Below, in pieces: positions 7,153 through 16,930 of a stretch of 64,000 bases of DNA (position 1 is the first letter of the stretch; each line of letters opens with the position of its first letter). Source of the DNA: Ditibartonella apis (GTDB lineage: Bacteria > Pseudomonadota > Alphaproteobacteria > Rhizobiales > Rhizobiaceae); contig NZ_LXYU01000001.1 in NCBI RefSeq assembly GCF_001952075.1, positions 496,001 through 560,000 of the forward strand, written 5' to 3'. Made by a program: the position numbers and the translations under genes. Below the pieces are notes generated by a model, which was not told the origin of the DNA, ran no database searches, and saw only the letters and a list, made by a program, of their open reading frames with translations.

Positions 7153-10074
7153 ATGACAACACGGGAAGCAATCTTGATATTGCTGGTAATACTTCCCTTT
7201 GTCGGTAGTGCCATTATCGGTTTTTTTCGTTCTACAGCAAAAAATAATGAAGCATGGTTTGTCGGTGCAATCGCACTTATGGCACTGTTTTCTACAATCA
7301 TGCTTTATCCGGCTGTTTCTGCCGACAATGTTATAAGACTTGATATTATCTGGCTGCCGCAATGGGGGTTGAACTTCACTTTGCGGATGGACGGCTTTTC
7401 ATGGCTGTTTTCACTTCTTATAACAGGTATCGGCCTACTCGTGGTCGTCTATGCCCGTTATTATATGAATCCGGCTGATCCGGTGCCGCGGTTTTTTTCA
7501 TTTCTGCTTGCCTTTATGGGCTCGATGCTTGGAATGGTGTTGTCGGGCAACATTGTTCTCCTCGTTATTTTCTGGGAACTCACCAGCATTTTCTCGTTTT
7601 TGCTGATTGGCTACTGGTACCATAATGCAAGTGCACGTGATGGTGCGCGCATGGCCCTGACTGTGACGGGATTTGGCGGCTTTGCGCTTCTTGTCGGTAT
7701 GTTGATTATCGGCCACATTGTCGGCAGCTACGATCTTGATGTGGTGTTAAATTCTGGTTCGCTCATCAAAGCGAGTCCGCTTTATATTCCGGCACTTGTC
7801 TGCGTGCTTCTGGGAGCATTGACAAAAAGCGCACAATTTCCGTTCCATTTCTGGCTTCCTAATGCAATGGCTGCGCCGACACCGGTTTCTGCCTATCTTC
7901 ATTCGGCAACAATGGTCAAAGCCGGTGTGTTTCTTATGGTGCGGTTCTGGCCGGTATTGTCGGGGACAGAAGCATGGTTCTGGATTATCGGGCTTTGCGG
8001 TTTGATTACGCTTTTGATCGGTGCCTATTTTGCAATGTTCCAACAGGACCTTAAAGGTCTGCTTGCCTATTCGACAATCAGCCATCTGGGGTTGATAACC
8101 ACGCTCTTAAGTCTTGCAAGCCCGCTTGCTTGCGTTGCAGCAATTTTCCATATCGTCAACCATGCTATCTTCAAGGCATCGTTATTTATGGCAGCGGGCA
8201 TTATTGACCATGAAACGGGAACGCGCGATATGCGCAAATTGTCGGGGCTTTTCCGTTATATGCCGTTTACCGGAACATTGGCGCTGGTTGCAAGTGCTGC
8301 CATGGCAGGGGTGCCGCTTCTCAATGGCTTCATATCGAAGGAAATGTTTTTTGCCGAAGCGGTTGAAGTCCACATGGAATCCTGGCTTGACAAGATTACG
8401 CCTTATCTCGCAACGTTAGCGGGATTATTGAGTGTTACCTATTCTGTGCGTTTTATTCATGGGGTATTTTTTGGCGGAAAACCGCATGATTTACCAAAAA
8501 TTCCGCATGAACCTCCGCATTTCATGCGTTTTCCAATCGAGTTGTTGGTATTTTTGTGTCTTCTCATCGGTATATTTCCGAAATTTGCAATCGGTGGCAT
8601 TTTGGGCACTGCCGTTCATTCGGTATTGGGGGGCGAGACGCCGCATTATGATCTCGCTTTGTGGCATGGCGTTAATACCCCGCTTGTCATGAGCCTCATT
8701 GCTTTGATAGGCGGGCTTGTACTTTATATTCTCACGCGCAAATATCTGAAATCATGTGAAGGTGGCCCGCCATTTTTCAGACATTTGAAGGGGCAGCGTA
8801 TTTTTGAACGCGTATTGGTAACAATATCCTGGAAATGGGCGCGTTCGGCCGAGGCTTTCCTTTCCACGCGTCGCCTGCAAGTAGAGGTGCGCTGGATTGT
8901 TCTTGCGCCAATCGTTGCACTCTTATTGTTGATCGCCGGCAATCAATGGATTGATGCGGGTGCGTTGCCGCTTTTCCCGCTTGATCTGCCATTTTTAATT
9001 ATCTGGCTGATCGGGGGTGTTTGCGCAATATTGGTTGCATGGCAGGCAAAATTCCACCGCTTCGCTTCACTTATGCTTCTGGGCGTTACAGGGCTTATGA
9101 CATGCGCCACATTCTTGTGGCTTTCAGCCCCCGATCTTGCCTTGACACAACTGGTTGTTGAGGTTGTCACAACTGTTCTTCTGCTTTTGGGGCTCAGATG
9201 GTTGCCCAAACGCTTGCAGGCTCCCGATCCTATGCCGAGCGGTTTTACGCCATGGTTGAGAAGAGGCCGCGATTTCCTTATTGCTGTCGTTGGCGGTGGT
9301 GGGCTTGCCTGGCTCTCTTATTGTGTGATGACCCGTCCCCAAGGCCAAACGATTTCAGACTTTTTCCTCACCCATTCCTATTCCAATGCCGGTGGCCGCA
9401 ATGTCGTTAATGTGCTTCTTGTTGATTTTCGTGGCTTTGACACAATGGGTGAAATAACGGTGCTTGGCATTGTCGCGCTCACCGTTTTTGCCCTTTTGAG
9501 GCGTTTTCGTCCCGCAGTTGAAAGTATCGAGGCACCGGCGCAACAAAAGCTTCAATCAGCTTTTGACAAATCGAGACCCGACCGCGAGGTTGGTGATACC
9601 GTTTCCGATTACCTTGTTATTCCACGCATCATCATGCATTGGCTTTTTCCGGTTATTATGGCCTTTGCGGTCTATCTTTTCATGCGCGGGCATGATTTGC
9701 CTGGTGGCGGTTTCGCCGGCGGTGTCACTATGGCCATCGGATTTATTCTGCAATATGTGGCTTCGGGAACGCGGTGGGTGGAAAGTCATCTTAAAGTTTT
9801 ACCGCTGCGCTGGATCGGATTCGGTATTCTTCTGGCTTTGGTAACAGGCATCGGCTCGTGGTTCTTCGGCTATCCCTTTCTTACCTCCTATTTTCAATAT
9901 ACGAAGATTCCTTTTATCGGACAAATGCCGACAGCCACAGCTATGGCGTTCGACCTCGGTGTTTTTTCACTCGTTGTCGGTGCAACTGTGCTGATGCTCA
10001 TTGCGATAGCGCACCAATCAATCCGGCATTATCGCATTGGTAAACGCACAACCCGTAAAGAGGAGGAACACTGA
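7153..10074 (+). CDS. mnhA: Na+/H+ antiporter subunit A/B fusion (Mrp/Mnh/Pha)
   Basis: A 973-residue polytopic protein. Residues 1 to about 780 form MnhA, homologous to the NuoL proton channel; L-T-x-x-F-S-F-L-L-I-G-Y-W and the discontinuous-helix region near K-S-A-Q-F-P-F-H-F-W-L-P are visible. A DUF4040-like segment follows. From about residue 810 the MnhB domain begins (P-R-I-I-M-H-W-L-F-P ... R-G-H-D-L-P-G-G-G-F). The A-B fusion is normal for rhizobial Pha systems. The complex exchanges cytoplasmic Na+ or K+ for protons at alkaline pH. The ATG at 7153 was chosen with AGGAT upstream; a GTG at 7105 would add 16 polar residues. It is the first gene of a six-gene operon, and its stop overlaps the mnhC start by one base. 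Confidence 0.93.
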   Translation: MTTREAILILLVILPFVGSAIIGFFRSTAKNNEAWFVGAIALMALFSTIMLYPAVSADNVIRLDIIWLPQWGLNFTLRMDGFSWLFSLLITGIGLLVVVYARYYMNPADPVPRFFSFLLAFMGSMLGMVLSGNIVLLVIFWELTSIFSFLLIGYWYHNASARDGARMALTVTGFGGFALLVGMLIIGHIVGSYDLDVVLNSGSLIKASPLYIPALVCVLLGALTKSAQFPFHFWLPNAMAAPTPVSAYLHSATMVKAGVFLMVRFWPVLSGTEAWFWIIGLCGLITLLIGAYFAMFQQDLKGLLAYSTISHLGLITTLLSLASPLACVAAIFHIVNHAIFKASLFMAAGIIDHETGTRDMRKLSGLFRYMPFTGTLALVASAAMAGVPLLNGFISKEMFFAEAVEVHMESWLDKITPYLATLAGLLSVTYSVRFIHGVFFGGKPHDLPKIPHEPPHFMRFPIELLVFLCLLIGIFPKFAIGGILGTAVHSVLGGETPHYDLALWHGVNTPLVMSLIALIGGLVLYILTRKYLKSCEGGPPFFRHLKGQRIFERVLVTISWKWARSAEAFLSTRRLQVEVRWIVLAPIVALLLLIAGNQWIDAGALPLFPLDLPFLIIWLIGGVCAILVAWQAKFHRFASLMLLGVTGLMTCATFLWLSAPDLALTQLVVEVVTTVLLLLGLRWLPKRLQAPDPMPSGFTPWLRRGRDFLIAVVGGGGLAWLSYCVMTRPQGQTISDFFLTHSYSNAGGRNVVNVLLVDFRGFDTMGEITVLGIVALTVFALLRRFRPAVESIEAPAQQKLQSAFDKSRPDREVGDTVSDYLVIPRIIMHWLFPVIMAFAVYLFMRGHDLPGGGFAGGVTMAIGFILQYVASGTRWVESHLKVLPLRWIGFGILLALVTGIGSWFFGYPFLTSYFQYTKIPFIGQMPTATAMAFDLGVFSLVVGATVLMLIAIAHQSIRHYRIGKRTTRKEEEH

Positions 10075-10415
10075 TGGAAATTGTTCTTTCTTTGGGGATT
10101 GGTGTGCTCGCCGGTTCGGGAATCTGGCTTCTTTTGCGGCCAAGAACCTATCAGGTCATTCTAGGGCTTTCACTTATTTCCTATGCGGTCAACCTGTTCA
10201 TTTTTTCAATGGCACGTCCCCGCTCGAACGCGGCACCGATCGTTGATCCCTCCAATCCTGTCAATCCGGCAAATTACGCCGATCCGATACCGCAAGCGCT
10301 GGTTCTCACAGCCATTGTTATCGGTTTCGCGACAACCGCATTATTCCTTGTTATTCTGCTGGTTTCACGTGGGTTAACCGGTTCGGACCATGTCGATGGG
10401 AGGGAAAATAAATGA
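10074..10415 (+). CDS. mnhC: Na+/H+ antiporter subunit C
   Basis: A 113-residue NuoK-like protein with three predicted membrane helices. The signature G-L-S-L-I-S-Y-A-V-N-L around residues 33-43 and D-P-I-P-Q-A-L-V-L-T-A-I-V-I-G near 70-85 match MnhC/MrpC. It is an obligatory membrane subunit of the Mrp complex. An AGGAGGAA site lies inside the end of mnhA just before the ATG. It overlaps mnhD by four bases (ATGA). Confidence 0.93.
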   Translation: MEIVLSLGIGVLAGSGIWLLLRPRTYQVILGLSLISYAVNLFIFSMARPRSNAAPIVDPSNPVNPANYADPIPQALVLTAIVIGFATTALFLVILLVSRGLTGSDHVDGRENK

Positions 10416-12091
10416 TCGAAAATTTTCTCCGCCATCTCGTTATTCTGCCTATTCTTCTGCCCGTTGCGACTGCGGCACTTCTGCTTTTTTATGATGAAAG
10501 ACGCCGCAAACTCAAATTATGGATAAGCCTTTCATCGATAGGACTACTCGTTCTTGTTTCTATCGGATTGATCGGGCGGGCTATTGATGTCTCCCCCCAT
10601 GCAGAGGTTTATAACCTCGGCAATTGGCAAGCGCCTTTCGGAATAGTTCTGGTGCTTGACCGGTTAAGTGCGGTCATGGTCTTTCTGGCAACTCTTCTTG
10701 CGGCTGCTTCATTGGTGTTTTCGGTCGCCCATTGGCATAAAGCCGGTCCCCACTTCCATTCTCTCATGCAATTTATGATTGCCGGTGTAAACGGTGCTTT
10801 CCTGACCGGAGACCTGTTCAATCTGTTTGTGTTTTTTGAAGTTATGTTGACAGCATCTTACGGGCTTGCCCTTCACGGTAGCGGGCAGGCGAGAGTGCGC
10901 GCCGGCATGCATTATGTTGTGGTCAATCTTATTGCTTCATCGTTTTTTTTGATTGGTGCGGCGCTTATTTACGGTGTCTGCGGAACATTGAATATGGCCG
11001 ATCTTTCATTGAAACTTCAAACGCTCAAATCGCCCGATCGTATTATTTTCGAGTCCGGCGCGGCAATTCTTGGAATTGCTTTTCTGGTCAAAGCCGGTAT
11101 GTGGCCACTCAACTTCTGGCTGACACCGACTTATAGTGCTGCGGCTGCACCGGTTGGAGCCACATTTGCTATTTTAAGCAAGGTCGGCATTTATGTTGTT
11201 TTGCGGCTCACCTTGTTGGTTTTCGGGACTGATGGCGGAACTTTAACCGGTTTTGGCAATGACATATTGTTTTATGGCGGGCTTGCAACTTTAATATTCG
11301 GTTTTATCGGAGTGCTTGCAAGTCAGGCTCTGGGACGGCTTGCTTCTTATAGCGTTCTGGTGTCGTCGGGAACGCTGCTTGCCGCTATCGGAACCGGTAA
11401 TGCTTCGCTCACCGCTGGCGCGCTTTTCTATATTGTTTCCTCCACTTTGTCGCTTGCAGCATTTTTCCTGCTCGTCGAACTTGTCGAACGCAGTCAGGAC
11501 ACAGCCGCCAATGTTCTTGCGGTAACAATGGAAGTTTATGGCGAAGACGAGGAAGATGAAGAGGATGAAGTTGGCACTTATATTCCGGCAACGCTTGCAA
11601 TTCTTGGAGCATGTTTCGGAATAACGGCTATTCTCATTATCGGTATGCCTCCATTTTCGGGGTTTGTCGCAAAATTCATGATGATTACCGGTGTTTTCAA
11701 TCCGGATGGACTAAATGGCGATGGTTACCAACCAAGTGCGCGGGATTGGACTTTTGTCGCTCTTCTCATCTTTTCGGGGTTTGCCGCACTTATCGCCATG
11801 ACGAGAACCGGTATCCGCACTTTCTGGGCTTCAATTGAAGGTAAAGTGCCACGCGTGCAAGTAATAGAATTTGCGCCCGTTGCGGGTTTGCTCGGCTTGT
11901 GTCTTCTATTGACCATTGCTGCCGGTCCGGTAGCAAGCTATCTCGGAAAAGCCGCTGAAGAACTGCATCATCCGCAAAATTATATCGACAGTGTTTTGCC
12001 GCAGGAAACCGTAGCAGTGAGCCCGATCCCGTCACAAGAACTAACAGCGGGACTTATCGATAATGTTGACGCTGAAAGGGGTATGAAATGA
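10412..12091 (+). CDS. mnhD: Na+/H+ antiporter subunit D
   Basis: A 559-residue NuoM/N-like antiporter subunit with about fourteen membrane segments. The core motif L-F-V-F-F-E-V-M-L-T-A-S-Y-G-L includes the conserved helix-5 glutamate, and V-K-A-G-M-W-P-L-N-F-W-L carries the conserved helix-7 lysine. Near residues 377-390 an acidic stretch (E-D-E-E-D-E-E-D-E) interrupts the membrane part as a charged loop, larger than in many MnhD proteins. It forms the second proton channel of the complex. It overlaps mnhC and mnhE by four bases each. Confidence 0.93.
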   Translation: MIENFLRHLVILPILLPVATAALLLFYDERRRKLKLWISLSSIGLLVLVSIGLIGRAIDVSPHAEVYNLGNWQAPFGIVLVLDRLSAVMVFLATLLAAASLVFSVAHWHKAGPHFHSLMQFMIAGVNGAFLTGDLFNLFVFFEVMLTASYGLALHGSGQARVRAGMHYVVVNLIASSFFLIGAALIYGVCGTLNMADLSLKLQTLKSPDRIIFESGAAILGIAFLVKAGMWPLNFWLTPTYSAAAAPVGATFAILSKVGIYVVLRLTLLVFGTDGGTLTGFGNDILFYGGLATLIFGFIGVLASQALGRLASYSVLVSSGTLLAAIGTGNASLTAGALFYIVSSTLSLAAFFLLVELVERSQDTAANVLAVTMEVYGEDEEDEEDEVGTYIPATLAILGACFGITAILIIGMPPFSGFVAKFMMITGVFNPDGLNGDGYQPSARDWTFVALLIFSGFAALIAMTRTGIRTFWASIEGKVPRVQVIEFAPVAGLLGLCLLLTIAAGPVASYLGKAAEELHHPQNYIDSVLPQETVAVSPIPSQELTAGLIDNVDAERGMK

Positions 12092-12579
12092 AACGCATAA
12101 TCCCCTATCCATTGTTGACCTTGTCGCTTCTTGTCATGTGGATGATTTTGAACGGCTTTACCTTGGGGCAGGGTCTCATCGGCATTGTCGTCGGAATTGC
12201 GGGAGGCTTTCTGATGCGGTTATTAAAACCGCAGAAGGTACATATCCATAATTGGGGCTCGGTTATAAGGTTGTTTTTTCGCGTAACGATCGATATCGTC
12301 AAGTCGAATTATGATGTTGCTCTCTATGTGCTTTTTAGCGGTGCAAAACGGAAACAATCCGGTTTCATCACGGTTCCGCTTGAACTTAAAAACCATACAG
12401 CACTTGCTGTATTATCCTGTATTATGACTGCAACACCCGGGACTGCCTGGATTGCCTATCATAGCAAAGATAGCAGTCTTCTTGTCCATATTCTTGATCT
12501 TGATATGGATAATGAAGATTATTGGAGAGATTTTATTAAAAACCGTTATGAAAGTCTGCTTCTGGAGATATTCCAATGA
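12088..12579 (+). CDS. mnhE: Na+/H+ antiporter subunit E
   Basis: A 163-residue protein with two to three N-terminal helices and a soluble C-terminal domain. The motif T-A-T-P-G-T-A-W-I near residue 114 and the following H-I-L-D-L-D are characteristic of MnhE. The subunit is needed for cation transport by the complex; in structures of Mrp it lines the proposed cation path. It overlaps both neighbours by four bases. Confidence 0.92.
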   Translation: MKRIIPYPLLTLSLLVMWMILNGFTLGQGLIGIVVGIAGGFLMRLLKPQKVHIHNWGSVIRLFFRVTIDIVKSNYDVALYVLFSGAKRKQSGFITVPLELKNHTALAVLSCIMTATPGTAWIAYHSKDSSLLVHILDLDMDNEDYWRDFIKNRYESLLLEIFQ

Positions 12580-12857
12580 GTATTGTTATTCTTTATTGGG
12601 GCATCAATATTGCGCAATTGTTTCTGGGACTTGCGATGATCTTGTCGTTTATTCGCCTGATCCGTGGACCACGCGCTCAGGACAGAATTTTGGGTCTTGA
12701 TGCACTTTATACGGCTACTTTAATGTTGTTTGTCACTTTTGGTATGCGCACCGGCACAACAATATATTTCGATTCCGCATTGGTGATCGGCCTTTTGGGC
12801 TTTGTTTCAAGTTCGGCTTTGGCCAAATTTCTGATGCGCGGGGAAGTGATCGAATGA
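12576..12857 (+). CDS. mnhF: Na+/H+ antiporter subunit F
   Basis: A 93-residue, three-helix membrane protein. R-L-I-R-G-P-R-A-Q-D-R-I-L-G-L-D (about 28-43) is the MnhF signature, including the conserved Asp of the R-x-x-D-R-I-L-x-x-D motif. It is a small structural subunit of the Mrp complex. It overlaps mnhE and mnhG by four bases. Confidence 0.92.
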   Translation: MSIVILYWGINIAQLFLGLAMILSFIRLIRGPRAQDRILGLDALYTATLMLFVTFGMRTGTTIYFDSALVIGLLGFVSSSALAKFLMRGEVIE

Positions 12858-13270
12858 TTGAAGACTTTCCTCTCTGGCTTTCTATTGTCATTGTGTTTTT
12901 CCTGCTTTTAGGCTCGGGGTTGACATTGATCGGCGCCATCGGTCTTAATCGCGCCAAAAGCTTTTATGAACGTTTACATATGCCAACGCTCGGAACAAGC
13001 TGGGGTGTCAGTGGCATTATCATTGCCTCGATCATCTATTCAACGGTAAGCGGTCACAAACTCATTTCCCATTCTATATTGCTTGCAATATTTATTATCG
13101 TAACAACTCCGGTCACCCTGATGTTGTTATCGCGGGCAGCCATGCAGCGCGATCAATCCTCCAATTCAACCGAATTGCCGGAAAAAATGCGCTATCAAAA
13201 GATTGACGATTCTTTGCCGACGCCGCAAGAGCTTCTCGAAAAAACGCCGAGCCTTGATGATTTCAAATAA
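12854..13270 (+). CDS. mnhG: Na+/H+ antiporter subunit G
   Basis: A 138-residue protein with three helices and a polar C-terminal tail of about 40 residues. The signature G-A-I-G-L-N-R-x-x-x-F-Y-E-R-L-H-M-P (about 28-45) and V-T-T-P-V-T-L-M-L-L-S-R-A-A are MnhG/PhaG hallmarks. It completes the mnhAB-C-D-E-F-G set. The following 286 bases lead to a hairpin shared with the converging tyrC gene. Confidence 0.92.
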   Translation: MIEDFPLWLSIVIVFFLLLGSGLTLIGAIGLNRAKSFYERLHMPTLGTSWGVSGIIIASIIYSTVSGHKLISHSILLAIFIIVTTPVTLMLLSRAAMQRDQSSNSTELPEKMRYQKIDDSLPTPQELLEKTPSLDDFK

Positions 13271-13508
13271 TGACAAATGGTGAAATGGCTCAACGACTGT
13301 AGAGGCGAAACGGCACATTGATTAAGCCGATATAATCGAGCCGACTCTGGCACAAAAGAAATCCGTATTAACAAGAAGGCGCCCTATTTTCTTCGTCAAA
13401 TATGGGCAATCATTGCTTATCGCTTGTTGCTTTTTGTTTTGAAAGCCAGTTGAGCTAGACGAATATGAACTGCTCGTTTCAGACAAATCCGGTTATAAGA
13501 GATAGTTA

Positions 13509-13545
13509 AAAGAAGCGCGTTTAATTTTGGCAAACACGCTTCTTT
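13509..13545. terminator. Bidirectional terminator between mnhG and tyrC
   Basis: A 14-bp stem with one internal mismatch and a nine-base loop, flanked by A runs on the left and T runs on the right, so it can end transcripts from both sides. It lies 11 bases after the tyrC stop codon (reverse strand). Confidence 0.78.
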
Positions 13546-13556
13546 GTGAAGTCCGG

Positions 13557-14501
13557 TTATTTTTTTAAATCTTCGGGGTGTTTGCGAGCAACCTGACGAC
13601 CGAAATCGGGTGCATCAACTTCCTGCCCCGCATCAATAATGCCGCGTCTTACGGCACGTGTACGCGTGAAAAGATCAAATAGAGCTTGCCCATCTCCCCA
13701 GCGGATTGCGCGTTGGAGCGAAGCAAGGTCTTCACTGAAGCGTCCGAGCATTTCAATGATAGCGTCTTTATTGTTCAGGCAAATGTCGCGCCACATGGTC
13801 GGGTCGGAAGAGGCAAGGCGGGTAAAATCACGAAAACCGGAAGCCGAATAGGCAATGACTTCGGAATTGGTGACTTTTTCAAGGTCGCTTGCCGTGCCGA
13901 CAATGTTATAGGCAATAAGATGTGGCAAATGCGATGTAATTGCCAGAACCAGATCGTGATGTTCGGGATCCATTCTGTCAACTTTTGCACCACAGGCTTC
14001 CCAGAATTGGGTCAATTTGGCGATTGCTTTTTCATCCGTATCAGGAAGCGGTGTCAAAATGCACCAGCGATTGATGAAAAGGTCGGCAAAACCGGCATCG
14101 GGACCGGAAAATTCGGTACCGGCAATAGGGTGACCAGGGATAAAAATGACATTATCGGGCAATTCCGGTTTCATCTGGCGGATAACCGATGCTTTGGTAG
14201 AACCGACATCGGTAACAATGGCACCGGGTTTTAAATGCGGTGCAATTTCCTTTGCAACCTGACCGGATGAACCGACCGGCACCGAAACAATAACGAGATC
14301 GGCATCTTCAACCGCTTTGCCATTGTCGGTTGTATAGCTGTCACCCAGTTTAAGTTCGCGTGCCCGTTCAAGCGTCGTTCCTGTGCGGGTGGAAATGGCG
14401 ATATGATCGGCCAATTTTTTTTCCCGAATAACGCGGGCAAGAGAAGAGCCGATAAGACCGATACCGATAAGGGCGATTTTTTTAAATTTCACTTCAGACA
14501 T
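13557..14501 (-). CDS. tyrC: Prephenate/arogenate dehydrogenase
   Basis: A 314-residue NAD(P)-dependent dehydrogenase for tyrosine synthesis (prephenate to 4-hydroxyphenylpyruvate, or arogenate to tyrosine). The N-terminal nucleotide site reads G-I-G-L-I-G-S-S (13-20); D-V-G-S-T-K, P-G-H-P-I-A-G-T-E near 120-130 and S-H-L-P-H near 192 are the substrate-site motifs of the TyrA family. There is no fused chorismate mutase; a separate mutase gene lies at 63510. It follows hisC by 4 bases, and the hisC-tyrC pair is probably one operon. Prephenate and arogenate specificity cannot be separated here. Confidence 0.9.
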   Translation of the reverse strand: MSEVKFKKIALIGIGLIGSSLARVIREKKLADHIAISTRTGTTLERARELKLGDSYTTDNGKAVEDADLVIVSVPVGSSGQVAKEIAPHLKPGAIVTDVGSTKASVIRQMKPELPDNVIFIPGHPIAGTEFSGPDAGFADLFINRWCILTPLPDTDEKAIAKLTQFWEACGAKVDRMDPEHHDLVLAITSHLPHLIAYNIVGTASDLEKVTNSEVIAYSASGFRDFTRLASSDPTMWRDICLNNKDAIIEMLGRFSEDLASLQRAIRWGDGQALFDLFTRTRAVRRGIIDAGQEVDAPDFGRQVARKHPEDLKK

Positions 14502-14505
14502 TTTT

Positions 14506-15612
14506 CTACTTCAAAAAATTTTTCAATGTGGCGATAACGCCGCGATTTGCTTCTTCGGATCCAATGGAAAGGCGCAACGCGTTCGGAAATCCGTATCCGG
14601 TAACGCGGCGCAAAATATACCCGTTGGCTTTCAGATAATCATCAGCCTGAGCGGCCGATTTTTCCTTGTCTGCCGGAAAATGGATGAGCAGAAAATTGGT
14701 GACAGAAGGCGTAACCTTAAGCCCCAAAGCCTCGATTTCATGTGTGAGCCAGGAACGCCATTTTGAATTATAGGCTATAGCATTCTGGATATAGGCTCTG
14801 TCGCGAAAAGCAACACTTGCTGCGGCTTGTGCCGGTACACTGACATTGAAAGCTCCGCGAATACGGTTAACCGCATCAATGACATGAAGGGGCGCATACA
14901 TCCACCCCACACGCAAACCGGCAAGCCCGTAAATTTTTGAAAATGTGCGTGTCATGACAACATTTTCGTTGGCAGAAACAAGTTCTACGCCGGTATCGTA
15001 ATCATCCTCGGTGACAAATTCGGCATAGGCACCGTCAAGGACTAAAAGCACATTTTTAGGCAGCCCTGCATGAAGCCTTTTGACCTCGGTTGCTGTCAGA
15101 TAGGTGCCCGTCGGATTACCGGGATTGGCGATGAAAACGATTTTTGTTCTTTCTGTTACTGCGTCAAGAATGGCATCAATATCAATTCGGCAATCTTTTT
15201 CTTTCACAATAACAGGTTTTGCACCGGTACCTCTGATTTGTATTTCGTAAACACCGAAGCCGTGCTCGGTCATAATACCTTCATCACCGGCTGTAAGATA
15301 GGTATTGGCTAACAGCCCCAACAAATCATCCGATCCGTTTCCCGCCATCAGATTGCTTCTTGCAAGCCCTGTCACTTCCGAAATGGCTTCAAGAAGCGGT
15401 GTGGCCGAACCATCCGGATAGAGTTCAAGATGTGCTGCTGCCTGCCGATAAGCATCAATTGCTGCCGGGCAAGGACCAAGCGGCGACTCGTTCGAAGAAA
15501 GTTTAAAAACTTTCTTCGTATTTTTTACCTCGCTTGATCCGGGAACGTAAGCTGCAATATCCAGAATACCTTTTCTAGGCTGTGGACGGTCAACAATAAC
15601 ATCTTTTTTCAT
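14506..15612 (-). CDS. hisC: Histidinol-phosphate / aromatic aminotransferase
   Basis: A 368-residue class I/II PLP aminotransferase. The N-terminal [10 protein letters not shown], the G-N-G-S-D-D motif, N-P-G-N-P-T-G-T and the PLP-lysine segment [16 protein letters not shown] are all present. The enzyme makes L-histidinol phosphate from imidazole acetol phosphate. Placement directly upstream of tyrC suggests it also transaminates aromatic 2-oxoacids or prephenate, as reported for similar rhizobial paralogues; this is inference. The ATG at 15612 gives [13 protein letters not shown], a typical N-terminus. The spacer to metX holds promoters for both directions. Confidence 0.9.
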   Translation of the reverse strand: MKKDVIVDRPQPRKGILDIAAYVPGSSEVKNTKKVFKLSSNESPLGPCPAAIDAYRQAAAHLELYPDGSATPLLEAISEVTGLARSNLMAGNGSDDLLGLLANTYLTAGDEGIMTEHGFGVYEIQIRGTGAKPVIVKEKDCRIDIDAILDAVTERTKIVFIANPGNPTGTYLTATEVKRLHAGLPKNVLLVLDGAYAEFVTEDDYDTGVELVSANENVVMTRTFSKIYGLAGLRVGWMYAPLHVIDAVNRIRGAFNVSVPAQAAASVAFRDRAYIQNAIAYNSKWRSWLTHEIEALGLKVTPSVTNFLLIHFPADKEKSAAQADDYLKANGYILRRVTGYGFPNALRLSIGSEEANRGVIATLKNFLK

Positions 15613-15685
15613 CGATATTTATCCGGTCTGGTAGTTTAATATTTAAGGAAATACCCTTGCTTTCATCTGAAGTCGAGAGAAAATC

Positions 15686-15719
15686 TTGACATTTATCAGA
15701 GGAGACGACTAGCTATTAT
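15686..15719 (+). promoter_or_regulatory. Candidate promoter of metX operon
   Basis: TTGACA at 15686 is followed after 18 bases by TAGCTA and, partly overlapping, TATTAT at 15714. The -35 is perfect; the -10 assignment is uncertain because the better hexamer would give a 22-base spacer. No SAM-II-type leader was recognised between here and the metX start. Confidence 0.45.
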
Positions 15720-15745
15720 TTTTCTTTCTAGACGGTGCAACCGAT

Positions 15746-16930
15746 ATGACACAAACAAGATCGACCGGAAAATCTTCCGGCGCGAAAAATTCCCAAGCCG
15801 ATTTTCCTGATAGTAAAGTAGCGCTGTTCGGGCCAGACGAGCCGCTACAGCTTGATAGCGGCGTTGTTTTGTCGCCGTTCCAGATTGCCTATCAGGACTA
15901 TGGCACATTGAATGAAGACAAAAGCAATGCCATTTTAATTTGCCATGCCCTCACCGGCGATCAACATGTTGCCAACACCCATCCGGTGACCGGAAAACCC
16001 GGTTGGTGGGATATATTGGTAGGCCCCGGTAAAATTATTGATACCGAACGCTATTATGTGATCTGTTCTAATGTTTTAGGGGGATGTCTCGGCTCTACCG
16101 GTCCGGCATCGAAAAATCCGAAAACGGGAAAACCCTATGCACTCGATTTTCCTGTTATCACGATAGGAGATATGGTGCGCGCACAGGCAATGCTTGTTGA
16201 AAAACTGGGAATCAAGACATTGTTTTGTGTGGTTGGTGGTTCCATGGGCGGAATGCAGGCATTGCAATGGGCTGCAGCTTATAAGGAAAAAGTTTTTTCA
16301 TCCGTCATTCTTGCGACCGGTGCGCGCCATTCGGCACAAAATATCGCTTTTGATGAAATTGGCAGACAAGCCGTTATGGCCGATCCCAACTGGTTGGGCG
16401 GGCGGTATCTCGAAGCAGGAAAACGACCGACAAAAGGTTTGGCTGTTGCTAGAATGACAGCCCATATCACTTATCTTTCGGAAGCGGCACTTCATCGCAA
16501 ATTCGGGCGGAATTTACAAAATAGAGACCAGATAACATTCGGTTTTGATGCCGATTTCCAGATAGAAAGCTATTTGCGTCATCAGGGTATGACATTTGTC
16601 GAACGCTTTGATGCCAACAGCTATCTTTATTTGACACGTGCCATGGATTATTTTGATCTTCAAGCCGAATATGGGGGCCATTTGGCCGATGCCTTCAGGG
16701 GCTCGCGCGGGCGGTTCTTTGTCGCTTCATTTTCCAGCGATTGGCTGTTCACCACCGAGCAATGTCGCACCTTTGTCCACGCACTCAACGCTGCAGGGGC
16801 ACGGGTTTCTTTTGTTGAAATCAAAACCGATAAAGGTCATGACGCTTTTCTGCTTGATGAACCGGTGATGTTTTCTGCCATTCACAGTTTCCTGACAGCG
16901 GCTGCAGAACAGAGGGGATTGACGGCATGA
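15746..16930 (+). CDS. metX: Homoserine O-acyltransferase (MetX type)
   Basis: A 394-residue alpha/beta-hydrolase enzyme that acylates homoserine at the start of methionine synthesis. Visible motifs: H-A-L-T-G-D-Q-H near 70, the [12 protein letters not shown] motif, the nucleophile elbow G-G-S-M-G-G-M-Q, and the C-terminal catalytic Asp (S-S-D-W-L-F) and His (D-K-G-H-D-A-F). Some MetX proteins use succinyl-CoA rather than acetyl-CoA, so the acyl donor is not fixed by this reading. The first ~20 residues are Ser/Lys-rich and the ribosome site is weak. metW overlaps by four bases, the usual alphaproteobacterial arrangement. Confidence 0.95.
   Translation: MTQTRSTGKSSGAKNSQADFPDSKVALFGPDEPLQLDSGVVLSPFQIAYQDYGTLNEDKSNAILICHALTGDQHVANTHPVTGKPGWWDILVGPGKIIDTERYYVICSNVLGGCLGSTGPASKNPKTGKPYALDFPVITIGDMVRAQAMLVEKLGIKTLFCVVGGSMGGMQALQWAAAYKEKVFSSVILATGARHSAQNIAFDEIGRQAVMADPNWLGGRYLEAGKRPTKGLAVARMTAHITYLSEAALHRKFGRNLQNRDQITFGFDADFQIESYLRHQGMTFVERFDANSYLYLTRAMDYFDLQAEYGGHLADAFRGSRGRFFVASFSSDWLFTTEQCRTFVHALNAAGARVSFVEIKTDKGHDAFLLDEPVMFSAIHSFLTAAAEQRGLTA

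Noticed and set aside
15613-15745. Possible SAM-II riboswitch before metX
   Set aside because: The conserved SAM-II segments were looked for and not seen in this spacer; only a promoter-like pair was found.
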